From Bacillota bacterium (GTDB lineage Bacteria; Bacillota; Bacilli; Paenibacillales; Paenibacillaceae): a stretch of 64,000 nucleotides of DNA. The notes under the pieces were generated by a model. That model searched no databases. It had not been told where the DNA came from and saw only the letters and a list, made by a program, of their open reading frames with translations. Location: assembly GCA_023460795.1 (NCBI GenBank), contig JAEWPC010000059.1:213667-277666 (forward strand). Direction: 5' to 3'. Shown one piece after another: positions 12,301-19,331 of this stretch (position 1 is the first letter of the stretch; the number at the start of each line of letters is the position of its first letter). The position numbers were made by a program, and so were the translations under genes.

Positions 12301-12469
12301 TAACACAGTCATGGGAGAACCTTCAGTTGGTCAAATGGTATATTTACCGCAATACTATAAGTATTCATGGTGGCAGAAAGCCGTAGATTTTTGGCAACTA
12401 AAAGTTGATGTGCAAAATCACAAGATGGTGGCTGTTAAAGGTGCATTAGCAAAGGCGGGATATCATTGA
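6356..12469 (+). CDS. secreted subtilase-RHS polymorphic toxin with lipase-like C-terminus
   Basis: The product has 2,037 residues. In order: signal peptide; I9-like propeptide (about 45-115, ending NIEYIEPDY); S8 subtilase with Asp145 (FDTGID), His176 (NGHGT) and Ser329 (SGTSFAVP); a linker; an RHS entry region (from about 480, LFLPGRNGLSF); many YD repeats (about 730-1760); and the RHS core (GLQYLRARWYDPTMGRFINED, about 1762-1781) ending at DPSGF (from residue 1810). The C-terminal 220 residues replace the usual variable toxin. They contain FVGHSKGG with Ser1931 as a lipase-type nucleophile, followed by TFNPAVPN and a possible catalytic His near QNHKMVAV, as in class 3 lipase/DUF2974-like hydrolases. 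I prefer GTG 6356 to TTG 6353 because AGGAGGT (6342-6348) is 7 bases away. The downstream overlapping gene is probably the immunity gene. The lipase activity is inferred. Confidence 0.85.
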   Translation: MKSWIKKFTTAIIICAFLFNLFTESSSIYASTPSNSKISDQINIIGIDDSTDYIIKYKNFDKGKVAVGKKAKKIRDFQRLKLSKAKLDARDLESLKKDSNIEYIEPDYPLEMSGDMVDINLKQIHVPEVHENQFYGDGIKVAVFDTGIDTESTELRIAGGASFVDNEPDYDDNNGHGTMVAGILAALNDDTGLVGVAPNVKLYAVKVLDEQGSGSYSQVIAALEWAVANDIDIVSMSFAGRSDSRALREAIQLANNNGVLLIGAAGNNGSDIVSFPALYEQVISVGAVDQYNKPAYFTNRGKVDLVAPGVHVSGLTLTKGAYTSGSGTSFAVPFVTGVAALLKQAQPQLQNVQIRDFLKEGAIPLGSPALFGSGLVNAARSFKQLGFDIQEEIPENANDDGDLSFLTEFPPLKTSVSEVDDNEISKLIAMKSGEENEYQLDPNLIQIQASSDTNILNALRSMTIKTNEAPFKVSAGNETISPISGSLSTAATDLFLPGRNGLSFALTRTYDSASSQLYEPGYETKFYCDCVITYKTYSYLEKKKKDANGNFESGSLLLNYQVNNFAYSSSQGHPWMSDLFDAVSWLSYIQPKISGQTITETAWTTVPDYDGYYSRYVEKGTSDFTFSQSIAVYLGTRSIAKQPTQEEKSSPIGKGWSWNIPSIKTVEGKKYINLGNNSVYEIDINSLAIKDYPWKDLSISYDSTVTVNGERSSYALSNLSGVKHYFTSDGRLIQIADRYNNTIQFKYIQKQEYGLVLSSITDVIGNSIQITYNANEVVLKQGSKTVTYHKSKLTRQYHRVPIELYTEVLDAVTDVAGRQTKYQYEVKNAYAFISEEAAINPYLLLSGIDYPTGAQTKYVFEKNPLPKFTTSMAYSESYRLSSRYEVIGTSTYNKTDLSYTGNISYPATGRVNFSTKMNNGLTTTTYNNRREYFDDNTPNMYYTDSVVQTDGVQQRVTNYLYDEAKKRTSPIQTSTNITSNGQSSTSAIYKSTYDDFGNVLTSTDPNNQQTSFQYDSSGLLSSVTQPIDTIKKQFIQYIRNNKGTITQIITRENNSAGKLLSQLYLEDIDPATGNIRKMRQLDDNREVVKTIEYDPVYQSAYPSKETVVTKNYEGNSQSNSISYQYDLPTGQVTKIIDGNSNATSYKYDVLGRVTNVINPDNSSSSIEYNDLLNRVRATDETGVVTESRFNQLGWPTETGNFVNGNFNRLSYNVYDVYGQLDYQLDGQGRKTDYNYDKWGRVVYEKYGPGETTISYDDVNRKKIITDAQGNRIASTFDILGQVVKTEQLLQNKTVVMNQTEYNHAGLVTKSIDSNNQSTFFNYDALGRLVSVTNPKGEQTSYTYSLLGLLSKVEFPDHTYELNRYDELGRLIQKTDPSGDVEKYKYDANGNLVNFVNRKNEVVSYEYNKRNLLGKEAATTEVITYTYDLAGRRKSMTDNTGTSNYNYNPSTGQLSSVVFPDGRQMTYEYDKIGNRTKSTDPFGQQTDYVYYSDRNLLKGVGQVTGWENESDPLGLDAKYEYNNSGQTAKVQFSNGTTQNYTYKDLNLDSVVHKASNGAILSSFAYAYDDNGNIKSKTENNQTHVYTYDSLNRIKTNSQYNETYSYDIKGNRLTLESGNPPAISLGQYEYDKWNRLTKVTNEDGSTVTYRYNGDGLLYERTENGQTTRYYWDGDQIAAEATIINGSPSYKASYIRGNGLVARKASDGTKGYYLTNGHGDVTEIRNSNGGLLNKYNYDIWGNPTVVQKQTDNPFMYSGEMWDEKVGLQYLRARWYDPTMGRFINEDTYEGQIDNPLSLNLYTYVQNNPLIYSDPSGFMPTEIEAAEMAANVYTVTQADIKKGIALSGGWTPILMYTNDESLKMVVYSRYLSERGTYGSYEYTIANKGTNFTWDDIKNDLQQPIGYSTDMEDSIFYSTQFVEDHMSSEITFVGHSKGGAEAIANAVATNRNAITFNPAVPNLSAYGLDGSSYTGYLRNFVVKNEILNTVMGEPSVGQMVYLPQYYKYSWWQKAVDFWQLKVDVQNHKMVAVKGALAKAGYH

Positions 12470-13014
12470 ACTTCAAATTAGTTGCTATAATTGGCATTCC
12501 CTTAGTTTTGATTCTGATGATTACTGCTTACTTCATGTTTCCTTGGATAGCTATATTTAGCGGAATTCACTCTGAATCCGACCCAGCGAGTCCCCAAATA
12601 AAATATGCTGAATTTCCTTTTCGTCTAGAATATGAGAAAAACGGTGAAACGATTGTCATTGAAGATACGCTAATATGTGAATATGTAGGTATTCGTGCTG
12701 ATGAAGGTCGTGGTAAATACCGAAATTGGAAGCAATACTTAGCTAGTGGAAAAGAAAGAATAACTTTGTACAAGGAAGATGACACACTAGAAATATACTT
12801 TCCAACGGACAATGCAAATTATTACATGGGAGACACCGACGCAAACGCAGATGACAATCAGATTATATCTGTACTCTCTGGTGCTCTTATAATTGAAAAA
12901 GTGGGGAGGGGTCAGCAAACCGCAACAATAAGCGCAAGCGAATTATTAAATAAATATGGGATTAGATTAGTAAAGTGGGACATCGCACAGCCAATAAAAA
13001 ATAGTTTTTCTTAA
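12466..13014 (+). CDS. probable immunity protein, membrane-anchored
   Basis: This 182-residue protein has one N-terminal membrane segment (about residues 4-30) followed by a soluble domain predicted to lie outside the membrane. I recognise no family. The TTG start overlaps the toxin stop by 4 bases (TTGA), which implies translational coupling, and a terminator follows directly. In polymorphic toxin loci the small gene directly after the variable toxin tip usually encodes its immunity protein. A membrane-anchored external domain would suit a toxin that attacks lipids. The function is inferred from position and topology only. The gene is AT-rich like its neighbour. Confidence 0.65.
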   Translation: MNFKLVAIIGIPLVLILMITAYFMFPWIAIFSGIHSESDPASPQIKYAEFPFRLEYEKNGETIVIEDTLICEYVGIRADEGRGKYRNWKQYLASGKERITLYKEDDTLEIYFPTDNANYYMGDTDANADDNQIISVLSGALIIEKVGRGQQTATISASELLNKYGIRLVKWDIAQPIKNSFS

Positions 13015-13028
13015 TTAAACAAATAGAG

Positions 13029-13066
13029 CCACATGCGAGTGTAACAGCTCCCATGTGGTTTTGTTT
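13029..13066 (+). terminator. terminator of the RHS toxin/immunity operon
   Basis: CCACATG-c-GAG pairs with CTC-c-CATGTGG (one internal mismatch), followed by TTTTGTTT. It begins 12 bases after the last codon region of the immunity gene. Confidence 0.75.
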
Positions 13067-13177
13067 CGCCCAAATTGATGATTCATTCCGAAGCAGTGAG
13101 CCTTACATATGACCTCATGAAGGTCACAAATACAAGGTCACAAAATAAATTTACTACGGACTCATGATGGTCACATT

Positions 13178-13316
13178 TTATGTCACATTAAATTTAACGA
13201 AGGACTTAACTTTATCTACCACAATGCGACTAACCCCGTATTGTGGGTTTCTTTTCGTCAAAGCGGCCATGATCTTGTCCTGATCAGGCGATAATCTTCT
13301 TACTCCAATTGCCGTA
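13178..13316 (-). pseudogene. coding remnant of unknown gene
   Basis: The minus strand encodes a protein-like tail of about 45 residues ending at a TAA (13180-13178). It includes RRLSPDQDKIMAALTKRN and QYGVSRIVVDKVKSF. The same strand just upstream carries another frame with a protein-like stretch starting MCQGSTEKVLYGNWSKK and ending in a stop, so a frameshifted fragment is likely. I do not recognise the family. It may be what is left of a gene disrupted when the neighbouring repeat-bounded module arrived. There is no start codon with a ribosome site. Confidence 0.35.
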
Positions 13317-13445
13317 CAGTACCTTCTCCGTGCTTCCCTGGCACATGGATTATGAAAGCTGAACTACTGTACAAAGCCATAGATCAGAAACTCCCACGCA
13401 GCCTCGCGGCCGCATAAAGAGCCTAGCCCTAACCTTATGACCAGA

Positions 13446-13731
13446 CAAACGGCTTGCCCACAAGTTGATTCCCCCGCAGGAGTGGCTTGCAGCCTTTCAC
13501 TTTCGTTGGACAGATATTATCTGTCTCCAACGTGTAGAAAGGCTGTAAGCCGCCCTGCGACTCACGAATCAACAGCGGGCAAGCCGTTTGTTCCATAAAG
13601 TTCGGGTTAAGGGCATGGGTTGTCACCGACAGGTAAGACCTTAATAACTTCCGCCTCCGGCGCTAATCCATTGATTTAAGACCTTCCCCCTCCCCCGGTT
13701 TTATTTGTAATGCTTCGAAGAATCGACAAAA
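13446..13731. repeat. left inverted repeat of the NTPase module, with an internal hairpin
   Basis: This 286-bp segment recurs as an imperfect reverse complement at 18790-19088, so the two copies face each other around the genes at 13834-18718. The inner end carries GACAAAA and TTCGAAGAATCG. The outer half (13446-13590) is itself a long imperfect palindrome, with CAAACGGCTTGCCC at one end and GGGCAAGCCGTTTG at the other and a further hairpin at its apex (GTTGGACAGATA / TCTGTCTCCAAC). No transposase is present, and I see no direct repeats at the outer edges. It could be a MITE-like element. Confidence 0.85.
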
Positions 13732-13833
13732 TCAACTGGTATTAGCCTAAGATTTGGTATAATAGTACTACTAATCGAACACTCTTTAATTGTTGCAAAA
13801 CAATATTCAAATAAGAGGAAGGTTGATACACTA

Positions 13834-14769
13834 GTGGAAATTTTCGATAGCCCTATTACAATAGCTGCTACTATAACAGGATTTATTGCATTCACGGGTA
13901 TTGTTGTGCAAACAATTTTATCGTTATCTAAAAACAAAAGTGAAGTACGAACAAATTTTGAGAAAACTCTGGTTGAAAAGTTAAGAGAGATGTATTCTCC
14001 GCTTCATATGCTGTTTCATAAAAATTCTCAAAAATCTCATTTGATTGATAATGAAACAGAGCTTCTACTCAACAAACATGGATATATGCTTTCTAATGAT
14101 TTACTGGAAGATATACAAGAACTAATACGGATAGAGAAGGGGATGTCCTCTCCAGATTATAGTATGGAGGAACACTTTAGTTTAAGGGAAAAGATAACGG
14201 GCATCTGTAAAAAAGAATTTTCTGAACTACAAAGTATACAGAATAAGCACTTCAACCGTTACAAGACACGATTTATTACGAAGTGGTCAGACCGAGTTGG
14301 ACTATTGGCGATAAAGATCGTAGGTGTGGTTGCAGTTGTATATTGGTTAATTTATGCGGCAATTCATCTTTCTACATCGTCTCGACAAAACACCTCAACT
14401 GCACAACTTTGGTGGAGTCTCTTTGGAATGACTATCTTTATTATTGTTATAATCGGAACATTATCATTGTTATTTATTGGGGTTGTTCTATTGATAGCTC
14501 TATTCGAGCATATAAAATTTAAGTTCAGGAAAGAGAAGACAGCGTTTGTATCAGGAAACTATGTTCCTGAAACAACAAGTTACAGATGCACAATATGCGG
14601 AAATATTACTAGAAAGGTGAAATATAGCCTGTTTGGAAATTGCACAAACAGGCATCGATTATATCAAAACTTACTTGGATTTCCCAAAATCTATACTTGG
14701 AATCTAATAAGAAAAAACGCTAATCATGTGCCACCTGCTACCAATAAATCGTCTGCAGTAAACAACTGA
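13834..14769 (+). CDS. multi-pass membrane protein with C-terminal zinc-ribbon-like tail
   Basis: This 311-residue protein has no recognised family. Membrane segments lie at about residues 6-29, 155-177 and 190-225 (the last long enough for two passes). A charged, partly helical cytoplasmic region lies between the first two. The C-terminal part has YRCTICGN and later GNCTNRH, a possible zinc-binding pair. The GTG start has AGAGGAAGG about 12 bases upstream, and no better start is nearby. It lies alone with the large NTPase gene between the two inverted repeats and runs in the same direction, so the two probably act together at the membrane. The base composition is AT-rich. Confidence 0.7.
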   Translation: MEIFDSPITIAATITGFIAFTGIVVQTILSLSKNKSEVRTNFEKTLVEKLREMYSPLHMLFHKNSQKSHLIDNETELLLNKHGYMLSNDLLEDIQELIRIEKGMSSPDYSMEEHFSLREKITGICKKEFSELQSIQNKHFNRYKTRFITKWSDRVGLLAIKIVGVVAVVYWLIYAAIHLSTSSRQNTSTAQLWWSLFGMTIFIIVIIGTLSLLFIGVVLLIALFEHIKFKFRKEKTAFVSGNYVPETTSYRCTICGNITRKVKYSLFGNCTNRHRLYQNLLGFPKIYTWNLIRKNANHVPPATNKSSAVNN

Positions 14770-14827
14770 GCACCATCTTTCGAAGCGCAATAGAGTAACT
14801 TATTTGACGTAGGGGAATTGAGACTTA

Positions 14828-14953
14828 TTGATTGGCGACCTCAAAAGAGTTAGATTATGGCAATCATCATTTTTAGGATTAGAGGCTGTCAGTGAGATAC
14901 TGAAAGAGCATAGAAGTAAAGTAAGAGAATTAGCTAAAGAATGGTTATTGTGA
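14828..14953 (+). CDS. possible 41-residue small protein
   Basis: A TTG-started frame encodes a short, charged, helical peptide (for example VRLWQSSFLGLEAVSE and then EHRSKVRELAKEWLL). AGGGGA (14811-14816) lies 11 bases upstream. The stop TGA overlaps the GAGGGGG ribosome site of the next gene, as expected for a coupled upstream gene. It may equally be the tail of a decayed gene. No family was recognised. Confidence 0.35.
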   Translation: MIGDLKRVRLWQSSFLGLEAVSEILKEHRSKVRELAKEWLL

Positions 14954-14965
14954 GGGGGACAATTA

Positions 14966-17900
14966 GTGAATACAAAACATTATAATTTTCAAAAGTTGAC
15001 TCCAATAAAAAACGCTGATTTGACTATTTATGTGGATGCTTTAAACTTTGTATTTCAAGAATCTGATCTAAAGAATATTGCTGTAACTGGCCCCTATAGT
15101 GCCGGAAAGAGTAGCATTATTGAATCATATAAAAGCAAACAACCTAACAAGAAATTTCTAAATATTTCACTTGCTCATTTTGAATCTGTAGAGAATGGTT
15201 CTGCACGTATTGATACTGCACGTATTGATACTGCAGATTTTGAAGACATCCAAAGCAGCAATGCAACTCTTGAAGGCAAAATTCTCAATCAATTGATTCA
15301 TCAAATTAATGCTAATAAAATTCCACAATCTCAATTCAAGGTTAAGAGGAAGATATCTAAAATAAGGATTTGGCTCACTTCCTTATTATTTACGATCTTC
15401 ATTTTAATGATGTCATACTTAATTGGTTTTAATAGTTGGCATCATTTTGTACAAAACTTATCTGATACTTGGTTAAAATCAAAGCTTTCTTTTTCGATCA
15501 AGGACAGCTCTCTTTTTTATGCTGGAGTCATTGGTATTTGCATTTTTATGTATGCTCTATATGGATTAATTAAAATTCAGTACAACAGAAACATGTTCAG
15601 AAAAGTAAGTGTGCAAGGAAATGAAATTGAGATATTTGCAGATGCTGATGAGTCCTTTTTTGATAAATATCTTAATGAAGTTTTATATCTTTTTGAGAAT
15701 GCCGAAGTTGAAGTTATTGTTTTCGAGGATATTGATAGATTTAACAACAACCAAATATTTGAAAAGTTAAGAGAGATCAATTTACTAGTTAACAAAAAAT
15801 CAAATAAAGTTATTCGGTTCCTCTATTTACTTCGTGATGATATTTTTGCATCGAAAGATCGTACAAAGTTTTTTGACTTTATCATTCCAATTGTTCCTGT
15901 TGTAGATGGTTCTAATTCATACGATCAATTTATTGCCCATTTTAAAGAAGCAAACATATTTAAAGATTTTGAAGAGAGCTTTTTACAAGGATTATCCCTT
16001 TACATTGATGACATGCGTATTTTAAAGAATATTTATAATGAGTACATTATTTATCATGCTCGAATACAATCAACGGAGTTGAATTGCAACAGGCTTTTAG
16101 CAGTTGTCACATATAAAAATATCTTCCCAAGAGATTTCAGCGAGTTACAAGTTGGAAAAGGCTTTGTCTACAATCTCTTTGAAAACAAGTCTAAATTCAT
16201 TGAAGTAGAACTAAAAAGACTTGATACGGAAATCGAAAAGCACCAAAAAGAAATTAGAGCGGCGGAAAATGAAATGTTAGCTAGCATTGATGAATTGGAT
16301 GCTAACTATTTTACTACTAATGTAGCTTTAAGAGTAAATGGGAACCATGAAAATACGTTTGCATCAAGAGCACTATTCATGAAGAAGATGAAGGAAAATC
16401 CAAATGACATTACATACATTTCCTACAACAATTATGGAAATAGGACTCAAGTGAATTTCGATTATCAAACTGAGTATAATAAGTTGCTCCAAAATCCTGA
16501 ATACGTTGAGAGAAAGAAAGCTCTAGAAAATAAAGCTTCTAATAAAATAGAAGATTTAAAAAGGGAAATCAGCAAAATTAACAAAAATAAGGTTGATACA
16601 GTAAGTAAAAAACTCTCAGAGATAATAACAAAAGAAAATATAAGTGAGATATTTAGTACCTCATATACGAACGAAATCGGAGAAGAATTTTCATACAGTG
16701 ATGTTAAATCGAATAAGTACTTTCCTTTAATTAAATTTTTAATTAGAAATGGTTATATTGATGAAACATATTCTGATTACATGACTTATTTCTACGAGTT
16801 TAGCTTAAGTAGAATAGATAAAATCTATTTGCGAAGTGTGACGGACGAAGTAGCAAAAGAATTTTCATATCAGTTAAAGGATCCAGTACTTGTTAACTCT
16901 CGATTGAAGGAAGTTGATTTTGAAAAAGAAGAAATTTTAAACTTCGATTTGCTGGAATATCTTTTGGCATCTGGGCATAGTCACCTTAATGCCTTTATAC
17001 TTCATTTGAAAAAGAACAACAGATTGGATTTTTTATCGCAGTTTTGGAGCACTGGACGAGAAAAAGTTGCTTTAATCAAATCATTTAATCGAGAGTGGCG
17101 GCTTCTATGGGGGAGCATATTAAAAGACTCCCACTTTACTGGCAGTCAAAAGCAAATATATGCTCTTGAAACCTTATACCATTCATCCGAAGAAGAAATA
17201 CTATCACTCAATATTGAAAACTGTTTTGCAAGCTATATTTCAAATAATGCAGACTTTCTAAATATTGAAGAGCCTAATATTCCAGTTATTGTTTCTAGGT
17301 TACATCTATTGAAAGTAAAGCTGGAACAGATTAATTATTGTAATGCAAATAAAATGCTGTTTCAACAAGTGTATAAAGAGAATCTTTATGAGTTAAATTC
17401 TCACATAATTACATTGATTCTCAAAGAAATTTATTGTTTGCCTGAAACTGAAGATTTTAAGCATAAAAACTTTACTCTTTTACTTTCTCGTCCACATGAG
17501 CCTCTAATAGCCTACGTAAGGGAAAAAATTCAGCAATACGTCAATGTAGTTCTTAATTATTGTGACGCAATTATTACAGATGAAGAGACTGCTGCACTAG
17601 AAATCATTAATAACCCTAGTGTGGATGTTAACTCTAAATTAACTTATATTAACTATCTCCAAACAGTAATAGAACAAATCGATAGTGTAGCTGAAAACGA
17701 GATGTGGCCCAGTTTGCTCCAACACCAAATCGTACGGTACTCAGAAGATAACGTTATGCAGTACTATTTCAAACACTCACACAGTTTCGATGATGCACTA
17801 ATTGAATTTATTAACGGTAATCCTGTGATTTTGGAAATAAATTATGATAGGATTAAAGCTAAGTTTGGAGAGACCGAGGTCTCATCACTGTATAAAGATA

Positions 17901-18718
17901 TTGTATTGTGTGAAAGTTTATCAGACGAAAAGTATGATTCTCTACTGAAGCAGCTTAATAGACAGTATAAGAAGTTTTCTTACAGCGGGATATCTGACAG
18001 TAAACTTAAAATACTAATTAAAAATAATGTGATTTTTATGAGTAAAGAAAATCTACTCTTTATGAGAGAAAATTACCCAAACCAGGTCATGGAATTTATA
18101 TGTTCCAGTGTTGCTCGATACGTTAATGAAGTTATTGAAGAGGAGGATTTTGAACTCACAGAACTTCTCTACTTATTAGAAAAGGGAATTCAAGAATCCT
18201 ATAAACTTAGATTATTAGCCTTTGCATCTGCGCCGATCCAAATAAAAGGAAAAAGATATTCAGAAGAAGTTAAACTTCATATTCTAGAACATAACTTTAA
18301 TAAGGAAGATATTCCCCATTTAATTAGTATTTATAATACAGAAAGTTCAAATATGAGAGCTTGCATTGGTAGAATTAGTATAGAAAACATTGATCAAATC
18401 GTTGAGGAACAATATTCTGTCCCGTATAATCTTTTAGTCGAACTGCTAAAATCTGAAATTGAGAAAGAGAGTAAATACGAGTTGTTGATTTCTCATTTGG
18501 TTAATCTAAATGAGGAACAAGCAATTAATTGTCTTCAGATTTTGGGGACGAATGAACTTGTAACATTGTTTTTGGGGAAATGGCCTAAAATATCCAGAAC
18601 TGCCGAAAATGAAAGGATACTTTCAAAGTTTAAAATCAAAGGATGGATATCAGAATTCATTGTTGATAGTCATGATCCAAGTTGTTTTCGTGCTAGAGGT
18701 AGGAGAAGTCGTCGATAA
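14966..18718 (+). CDS. YobI-like membrane P-loop NTPase, 1,250 residues
   Basis: The N-terminus carries Walker A GPYSAGKSS (residues 42-50). Two membrane segments follow (about 136-156 and 183-203), then a Walker B-type VIVFEDIDRF with Glu254, Asp255 and Asp257. The order (QKLTPIKNADL leader, P-loop, TM pair, FEDIDR) matches the YobI-like P-loop NTPases, large proteins mostly of unknown role and often in variable regions. Residues about 410-560 are coiled-coil-like (Glu/Lys rich). The remaining 700 residues are a helical, AT-rich region without motifs I know and could be a sensor or scaffold. GTG 14966 is supported by GAGGGGG 7 bases upstream. A defence or conflict role is inferred from architecture and context. 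Confidence 0.8.
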   Translation: MNTKHYNFQKLTPIKNADLTIYVDALNFVFQESDLKNIAVTGPYSAGKSSIIESYKSKQPNKKFLNISLAHFESVENGSARIDTARIDTADFEDIQSSNATLEGKILNQLIHQINANKIPQSQFKVKRKISKIRIWLTSLLFTIFILMMSYLIGFNSWHHFVQNLSDTWLKSKLSFSIKDSSLFYAGVIGICIFMYALYGLIKIQYNRNMFRKVSVQGNEIEIFADADESFFDKYLNEVLYLFENAEVEVIVFEDIDRFNNNQIFEKLREINLLVNKKSNKVIRFLYLLRDDIFASKDRTKFFDFIIPIVPVVDGSNSYDQFIAHFKEANIFKDFEESFLQGLSLYIDDMRILKNIYNEYIIYHARIQSTELNCNRLLAVVTYKNIFPRDFSELQVGKGFVYNLFENKSKFIEVELKRLDTEIEKHQKEIRAAENEMLASIDELDANYFTTNVALRVNGNHENTFASRALFMKKMKENPNDITYISYNNYGNRTQVNFDYQTEYNKLLQNPEYVERKKALENKASNKIEDLKREISKINKNKVDTVSKKLSEIITKENISEIFSTSYTNEIGEEFSYSDVKSNKYFPLIKFLIRNGYIDETYSDYMTYFYEFSLSRIDKIYLRSVTDEVAKEFSYQLKDPVLVNSRLKEVDFEKEEILNFDLLEYLLASGHSHLNAFILHLKKNNRLDFLSQFWSTGREKVALIKSFNREWRLLWGSILKDSHFTGSQKQIYALETLYHSSEEEILSLNIENCFASYISNNADFLNIEEPNIPVIVSRLHLLKVKLEQINYCNANKMLFQQVYKENLYELNSHIITLILKEIYCLPETEDFKHKNFTLLLSRPHEPLIAYVREKIQQYVNVVLNYCDAIITDEETAALEIINNPSVDVNSKLTYINYLQTVIEQIDSVAENEMWPSLLQHQIVRYSEDNVMQYYFKHSHSFDDALIEFINGNPVILEINYDRIKAKFGETEVSSLYKDIVLCESLSDEKYDSLLKQLNRQYKKFSYSGISDSKLKILIKNNVIFMSKENLLFMRENYPNQVMEFICSSVARYVNEVIEEEDFELTELLYLLEKGIQESYKLRLLAFASAPIQIKGKRYSEEVKLHILEHNFNKEDIPHLISIYNTESSNMRACIGRISIENIDQIVEEQYSVPYNLLVELLKSEIEKESKYELLISHLVNLNEEQAINCLQILGTNELVTLFLGKWPKISRTAENERILSKFKIKGWISEFIVDSHDPSCFRARGRRSRR

Positions 18719-18789
18719 TTACAAGCCTAAACTATAATTCATATGATTCACCTAAGCTTGACGAAAAAAATTAAAGAAAATACTGCTGT

Positions 18790-19088
18790 TTTTGTCGATT
18801 CTTCGAAGCATTACAATCAAAAACGGGGGAGGGGGAAGGTCTTAAATCAATGGATTAGCGCCTGAGGTGGGAGTTTTTAAGTTCTTACCTGTCGGTGACA
18901 ACAATACCCTTAACCCGAACCTTATGAACAAACGGCTTGCCCGCTGTTGATTCACAGGCCGCTGGGCGGTTTACAGCCTTTCTAGACGTTGGAGACAGAA
19001 TATCTCTCAAACAGAATATCTGTCAAACAGAATTGAAAGGCTGCAATCCACTCCTGCGGGGGAATTAACTTGTGGGCAAGCCGTTTGC
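18790..19088. repeat. right inverted repeat of the NTPase module
   Basis: This 299-bp segment is an imperfect reverse complement of 13446-13731. Shared blocks include TTTTGTCGATTCTTCGAAGC, GGGGGAGGGGGAAGGTCTTA and TTACCTGTCGGTGACAAC. Its outer part (18929-19088) is again a palindrome from CAAACGGCTTGCCC to GGGCAAGCCGTTTG. It differs from the left copy by a short duplication at the hairpin apex (ACAGAATATCT occurs twice). Confidence 0.85.
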
Positions 19089-19127
19089 CGGGTTGTCTAG
19101 ATATATAGCTGTTTAAAAAGACAGACA

Positions 19128-19331
19128 ATGTTACGTTCAGTTGGGGCTATCGGAGACAATTTATCTAGAATTGAAGATAGATCAAAATTGAATGAACTTC
19201 TTGAAATTGTTCATAACAAAGAGCGTGGGATTGATAGGCAGAACGTCTTCTGCAACAATTGCGAATATTCGGAGTTTTACAATCGCCGGTCCTCGACCGC
19301 TTCCAATGTGTTCGATTTGTTTTTCGGATAG
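19128..19331 (+). CDS. possible 67-residue protein or gene remnant with a CxxC
   Basis: An ATG-started frame of 67 residues contains VFCNNCEYSEF and ends immediately before a strong terminator. No clear ribosome site precedes it. Another frame overlapping its end also has a CxxC (PMCSICFSD), so this may be a frameshifted remnant at the edge of the island. No family was recognised. Confidence 0.25.
   Translation: MLRSVGAIGDNLSRIEDRSKLNELLEIVHNKERGIDRQNVFCNNCEYSEFYNRRSSTASNVFDLFFG

Noticed and set aside
13435..13626. A 63-codon minus-strand frame inside the left inverted repeat
   Set aside because: It spans the hairpin, and the right copy of the repeat carries indels in that stretch. It is more likely an accident of the palindrome than a gene.
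13446..19088. Classical transposon or insertion sequence
   Set aside because: No transposase, resolvase or integrase lies between the inverted repeats, and no target-site duplication is visible at the outer edges.
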